From contig MNRL01000020.1 in the NCBI GenBank assembly GCA_001915925.1, forward strand, positions 12,271 through 76,270: a DNA stretch of 64,000 nt, read 5' to 3'. This document shows, piece after piece, positions 60,036 through 64,000 of this stretch. Position numbers and translations under genes: made by a program. Each line of letters opens with the position of its first letter. The first letter of the stretch is position 1. The notes under the pieces were generated by a model that worked only from the letters and a program-made list of their open reading frames with translations, ran no database searches and was not told the DNA's origin. This DNA comes from Clostridium sp. CAG:354_28_25 (GTDB lineage: Bacteria > Bacillota > Clostridia > TANB77 > CAG-508).

Positions 60036-60299
60036 ATGGGAAAAATTTATAAAAAAGAAGTGAGCAATTATTCAGGAATGCCAGCAGCATCATTAACATT
60101 AGGAATTATATCAATACTTACAATTATATTTTGGTATATGTCATTAATAACAGGAATTTTGGCAATAGTTTTTGGTGTTAAATCTATACATAAAATTAAT
60201 AGCAAATTAGGAAAAGCAGGAATGGTATTAGGAATTATCGGTGTTTCTCTTTGTTGCTTTATATACTTATGGTTTATATTTGCTATTTTAATGCAATAA
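60036..60299 (+). CDS. DUF4190-type small membrane protein
   Basis: 87 aa with two hydrophobic helices: SLTLGIISILTIIFWYMSLI and AGMVLGIIGVSLCCFIYLWF. The pair of helices around GILAIVFGVKSIHKINSKLGKAGMVLGIIG is the DUF4190 pattern. Unknown function. RBS AAGGGGGA. Shares a transcript with the beta-propeller gene. Confidence 0.85.
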   Translation: MGKIYKKEVSNYSGMPAASLTLGIISILTIIFWYMSLITGILAIVFGVKSIHKINSKLGKAGMVLGIIGVSLCCFIYLWFIFAILMQ

Positions 60300-60304
60300 A
60301 ATAC

Positions 60305-60332
60305 TTGCAAAATAAAAATATCATGATATAAT
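60305..60332 (+). promoter_or_regulatory. ileS T-box promoter
   Basis: TTGCAA (60305-60310) and TATAAT (60327-60332), spacer 16 nt. Confidence 0.7.
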
Positions 60333-60342
60333 AGATGCACAT

Positions 60343-60588
60343 AAAAAAGACAAAATAAGGGCAACACAGTTATAAATTAGTCTTTAAGAGAGCTAGATGT
60401 ATGCTGAAATTCTAGTAAGATAAAATATAATTGTTATCACCTTATATGTTGCGAAACTGAACTAATAGTAAGTTTTGTCGTATGTTCTGCGTTAAAGAAA
60501 TTAGAGAGAATAACGTAAGTTATTAAATTAGGTGGTACCGCGGAAATTATGCCCTTTTCGTCCTAAACAGGATGAAAAGGGCTTTTTG
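60343..60588 (+). promoter_or_regulatory. T-box leader (isoleucine) of ileS
   Basis: Stem I starts near AAAGACAAAATAAGGGC. Specifier loop TTGTTATCACC contains ATC (60436-60438), an Ile codon followed by A. T-box bulge TAGGTGGTACCGCGG is at about 60529-60543. Terminator GCCCTTTTCGTCCT (60551-60564) with AGGATGAAAAGGGC (60569-60582) and TTTTT. Uncharged tRNA-Ile should stop termination. This fills most of the 358-nt gap before ileS. Confidence 0.95.
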
Positions 60589-60657
60589 ATTGATTTCGCA
60601 AACATAAATTAAGTTAAAGTGAAATCCCTAATAAAAATAAAGAAGGAGGAATTACAA

Positions 60658-63600
60658 GTGTACAAAAAAGTAGAACTTAAAGATGGTTTTGTAGGCATGG
60701 AAAATGATGTAGCAAAACTATGGAAAGAAAAAGACATTGTTAAGAAAAACTTTGCAATGAACGAAGGAAAAAGATACTTCACATTTTATGATGGACCTCC
60801 AACAGCAAATGGTAGACCACATGTTGGACATATCGAAACAAGGGTAATGAAAGACATTATACCAAGATACAAAGTAATGAAAGGTTACAAAGTATTAAGA
60901 AAAGCTGGTTGGGATACACATGGACTTCCAGTTGAACTAGAAATAGAAAAAGAATTAGGAATTTCAGGAAAACAACAAATAGAAGAATATGGTGTAGAAA
61001 AATTCGTAAAGAAATGTAAAGAAAGTGTTTTCACATATGTTCATCTATGGGAAGAAATGACAAACAAAGTAGGATTCTGGGTAGATATGGAAAAACCATA
61101 TGTAACATATCATAATGAATATATAGAATCTGTATGGTGGGCATTAAAAGAAATGTGGAAAAAGGGATTACTATATGAAGGTCATAAAGTAATGCCATAT
61201 TGCCCAAGATGTGGAACAGCACTTTCATCACACGAAGTTGCACAAGGATATAAAGACGTAAAAGATCTAACTTGTATAGCTAAATTTAAAGTAAAAGATG
61301 AAGAAAATAAATATATTTTAGCTTGGACAACAACACCTTGGACATTACCATCAAACTTAGCACTATGTGTTAATAAAGCTTACACATATGCAGATGTTAA
61401 AGTAAATGTTGGAACTGAGGAAGAATCAAAATATGAAGTATATGTTCTTGCTAAAGATTTGGTAGAAACAGTTTTAAAAGACAAAGAATATGAAGTTTTA
61501 AAAGAATATAAAGGAACAGAATTATTAGGAACAAAATATGAACAACTAATGCCATTTGCAAAAGTTGATGGAAAAGCATTCGAAGTAATCCATGGGGACT
61601 ATGTAACATTAACAGATGGTACAGGAATAGTACACATTGCACCAGCATATGGTGAAGATGATAGTTTAGTTGCAAAACAAAATGGAATAACTTTTGTAAA
61701 TTTAGTAGATAAAGAAGGAAAATTTGTTCCAGAAGTAGAACCTTGGGCAGGAAAATTCGTAAGAGATTGCAACGAAGGTATTTGTAAATGGTTAGAAGAA
61801 GAAAATAAATTGTTTAGCAAAGAAAAACATCTACACTCTTATCCACATTGTTGGAGATGTGACACACCACTTTTATATTATCCAAAAGAAAGTTGGTTTG
61901 TTGCAATGAGCAAACTAAGAGACAATTTATTAAAAAATAATGACACAATAAATTGGATGCCAGAAACAATTAAAACAGGAAGATTCGGAAAATTCTTAGA
62001 GAATGTTATAGATTGGGGAATCTCAAGAGATAGATATTGGGGAACTCCACTTCCAATTTGGACTTGTGAATGTGGTCATCAAGAATGTATTGGAAGTATA
62101 GCAGAATTAAAAGAAAAAGGAATAAATGTTCCAGATGATATAGAACTTCATAAACCATATATTGATGATGTACATCTAAAATGTCCACATTGTGGAAAAG
62201 AAATGACAAGAGCAAAAGAAGTTATAGATTGCTGGTTCGATTCTGGTTCAATGCCTTTTGCACAATGGCATTATCCATTCGAAAATAAAGAAATATTCGA
62301 AGCAAACTTCCCAGCTCAATTTATTTCAGAAGCAATAGACCAAACAAGAGGATGGTTCTATACACTACTTGCAGTTTCTACATGTTTGTTTGATAAATCA
62401 TCATATGAAAATTGTATAGTATTAGGACATGTTCTAGATGACAAAGGACAAAAAATGTCTAAATCTAAAAAGAATGGTGTGGACCCATTCGAATTACTAG
62501 ATACTGTTGGAGCAGATGCTACTAGATGGCATTTCTATACATGTAGCGCACCATGGATTCCAACAAGATTATCTGTAAAAAGTGTACAAGAAACACAAAG
62601 AAAATTCTTAAGTACATTATGGAATGTATATTCATTCTATGTATTATATGCAGAGATTGACCAATTTAATCCATTAAACTACAAAGACTTTAAAGTAACA
62701 AATGTAATGGATAAATGGATACTTTCTAAAATGTATACATTAATAAAAGAAGTAGATGCAAAATTAGATAAATATGACATAACAGGAGCAGCATTGTTAA
62801 TAGAAGACTTCACAGATGAACTTTCTAACTGGTATGTTCGTAGAAACAGAGAAAGATTCTGGGCAAGTGGAATGGAAGATGACAAAGTAGGAGCATATGT
62901 AACTTTGTACAATGTTTTAGTTAACTTAGTAAAAATTTCTGCACCATTTGTACCATTCATAACAGATGAAATTTACCAAAACTTAGTTGTTAATTTAGAT
63001 AAAGAAGCACTAGCAAGTGTACATTTATGCTTATGGCCAGAGGTTGATGAATCAGCAATAGATAAAGACCTAGAAAAAGAAATGGACTTAGCATATAAGA
63101 TTGTTAAATTAGGTAGAAGTGCAAGAAATGCAGCTAATATAAAAAATAGACAACCACTTTCAGAAATGTTAATATCTGTAGGAACACTTCCAGAATATTA
63201 TGGAGACATAGTAAAAGAAGAATTAAATGTAAAAGAAGTTGTACTAGGTGCAGATATGTCTAAATATGTTGATTTCGAAATAAAACCAAACCTACCTGTT
63301 TTAGGAAAAGAATATGGAAAATTAATTCCAAAAATTAGAGAAGCAATCTCTAAACTAAATCAAATGGATTTAGCAAATAAAGTAAAAAACGGTGGAGTAG
63401 AATATATAGAAGTAGAAGATACTCAAATACCTTTAGACGAATCTAACTTATTAGTAACAATGCAAGGAAAAGAAGGATATGCCTTTGCAGGTGAAGGTGA
63501 ACTTGGAGTTGTATTAGAAACAACAATAACACCAGAACTTAAAGAAGAAGGATATTTAAGAGAAATTTTATCTAAAGTACAAAACATGAGAAAAGATAGA

Positions 63601-63798
63601 GACTTCGAAGTATTAGATAGAATAAACTTATACTTTGCAAATTGTGATACATTAAAAGCAGTTATAGAAAAATATAAAGACCAAATAATGAAAGACACAT
63701 TAGCAGACAACATCTTCTATAACGAAAAAAGAGAAAACTATGTAGAAACAAAAATAAATGATGCAACATTAGATATAGATGTTGAAGTAGTAAAATAA
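60658..63798 (+). CDS. ileS: Isoleucyl-tRNA synthetase, long (type 2-like) form
   Basis: 1046 aa from GTG 60658 (AAGGAGGAATTACAA before it). Class I motifs: GRPHVGH (HIGH) at about 49-55, GWDTHGLPVE, editing domain WTTTPWTLPSNLALC, and KMSKSKKN (KMSKS) near 601. No bacterial-type C-terminal zinc finger is seen. The length and layout are of the eukaryote-like IleRS2 group rather than the about 920-aa Bacillus type. IleRS2 enzymes are often resistant to mupirocin (established for the group, not shown here). Controlled by the T-box. Confidence 0.95.
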   Translation: MYKKVELKDGFVGMENDVAKLWKEKDIVKKNFAMNEGKRYFTFYDGPPTANGRPHVGHIETRVMKDIIPRYKVMKGYKVLRKAGWDTHGLPVELEIEKELGISGKQQIEEYGVEKFVKKCKESVFTYVHLWEEMTNKVGFWVDMEKPYVTYHNEYIESVWWALKEMWKKGLLYEGHKVMPYCPRCGTALSSHEVAQGYKDVKDLTCIAKFKVKDEENKYILAWTTTPWTLPSNLALCVNKAYTYADVKVNVGTEEESKYEVYVLAKDLVETVLKDKEYEVLKEYKGTELLGTKYEQLMPFAKVDGKAFEVIHGDYVTLTDGTGIVHIAPAYGEDDSLVAKQNGITFVNLVDKEGKFVPEVEPWAGKFVRDCNEGICKWLEEENKLFSKEKHLHSYPHCWRCDTPLLYYPKESWFVAMSKLRDNLLKNNDTINWMPETIKTGRFGKFLENVIDWGISRDRYWGTPLPIWTCECGHQECIGSIAELKEKGINVPDDIELHKPYIDDVHLKCPHCGKEMTRAKEVIDCWFDSGSMPFAQWHYPFENKEIFEANFPAQFISEAIDQTRGWFYTLLAVSTCLFDKSSYENCIVLGHVLDDKGQKMSKSKKNGVDPFELLDTVGADATRWHFYTCSAPWIPTRLSVKSVQETQRKFLSTLWNVYSFYVLYAEIDQFNPLNYKDFKVTNVMDKWILSKMYTLIKEVDAKLDKYDITGAALLIEDFTDELSNWYVRRNRERFWASGMEDDKVGAYVTLYNVLVNLVKISAPFVPFITDEIYQNLVVNLDKEALASVHLCLWPEVDESAIDKDLEKEMDLAYKIVKLGRSARNAANIKNRQPLSEMLISVGTLPEYYGDIVKEELNVKEVVLGADMSKYVDFEIKPNLPVLGKEYGKLIPKIREAISKLNQMDLANKVKNGGVEYIEVEDTQIPLDESNLLVTMQGKEGYAFAGEGELGVVLETTITPELKEEGYLREILSKVQNMRKDRDFEVLDRINLYFANCDTLKAVIEKYKDQIMKDTLADNIFYNEKRENYVETKINDATLDIDVEVVK

Positions 63799-63830
63799 AA
63801 ATAAAAAAAGAATTTGAGGACACTCCTCGC

Positions 63831-63918
63831 CAGGGATTTGGGGACGTTCCTTAAATCCCTATTTAAAAAATCCTCTGGTTTAGTGAACTTTAGGGACGGA
63901 GTGGAGTGCGGAACTTTT
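63831..63918. repeat. Type A and type B repeats side by side
   Basis: Type A: AGGGATTTGGGGACGTTCCT then AAATCCCTA (63832-63861). Type B: GAACTTTAGGGACGGAG at 63885-63901, with GGAACTTTTTT after it. Both classes adjoin one another, as at 11.1 kb. Confidence 0.75.
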
Positions 63919-63956
63919 TTACCACAGGTGTCCCTATTTGAAAATAAATATTTTTT

Positions 63957-63992
63957 GAAAGATTAACTAACTAGTTTGGTTAATCTTTTCTT
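63957..63992 (+). terminator. Terminator near the window end
   Basis: AAAGATTAAC and GTTAATCTTT arms, loop 11 nt, followed by TCTTTTTTT. Probably ends ileS transcription. Confidence 0.8.
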
Positions 63993-64000
63993 TTTTTCTA

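Noticed and set aside
8586..63862. The GGGACG repeats as a CRISPR array
   Set aside because: Copies are kilobases apart, in both orientations and without regular spacers, so they are dispersed repeats.
1..64000. tRNA or rRNA genes
   Set aside because: I saw no rRNA segment or tRNA-like cloverleaf with a conserved T-loop when reading the gaps; a covariance search was not possible.

Overview
The window is a stretch of AT-rich (roughly 30% G+C by eye) chromosome from a Gram-positive, anaerobic, probably spore-forming Clostridia-type bacterium, most likely an uncultured gut lineage. Pointers are a pyruvate:ferredoxin oxidoreductase operon, 2[4Fe-4S] ferredoxin, T-box leaders on serS and ileS, a CtsR-McsA-McsB-ClpC operon, PASTA-type PBP, YtaF, a sortase and MinD/MinE. 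Arginine is almost always AGA in the housekeeping genes. I recognised no rRNA, tRNA, CRISPR array or complete transposase gene.

Layout. 0-7.3 kb: prepilin-like protein, a degenerate-looking A24-type membrane protein, ROK kinase, a WalR/WalK-like two-component system, signal peptidase I, HolB, RicT/YaaT and ferredoxin. 7.3-8.6 kb: a decayed HicAB toxin-antitoxin locus and a small orphan ORF. 8.6-11.8 kb: porCDAB on the minus strand. 11.9-13.5 kb: an unknown gene interrupted by one in-frame TAG. 13.6-18.7 kb: minD, a MinE with a long charged tail, rodA, dus, a GerS/LolA-like lipoprotein and an orphan MazF. 18.8-24.5 kb: two tandem HD-GYP genes and smc. 24.5-32.4 kb: YtaF, a Ca-type P-ATPase, PBP with PASTA domains, rsmA, class D-like sortase and DUF951. 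32.5-39.9 kb: winged-helix orphan, engB, metallophosphoesterase, T-box/DUF1653/serS, a two-gene cassette with a five-fold repeat protein, lexA and small ORFs. 39.9-48.2 kb: heterodimeric ABC exporter, SDR, YfcE-like phosphodiesterase, YgjP-like metalloprotease, an ADP-ribosylglycohydrolase-macrodomain fusion and dGTPase. 48.3-53.1 kb: ctsR-mcsA-mcsB-clpC. 53.2-58 kb: an orphan gene, dapB/HD/dapA, a DtxR-type regulator and asd. 58-64 kb: secreted beta-propeller protein, DUF4190 protein, T-box and ileS.

Two themes stand out. First, a dispersed family of short GGGACG-containing palindromic repeats sits in at least 14 intergenic places, including inside the por operon and in the ctsR leader; it behaves like a REP/MITE-type element, and some copies probably double as terminators. 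Second, four unrelated, unrecognised gene cassettes (11.9, 32.5, 37.4 and 53.3 kb) use CGN arginine codons and somewhat higher G+C than their neighbours. Each ends in a strong hairpin and three have a clear own promoter, so they look like acquired monocistronic or bicistronic units dropped between core genes.
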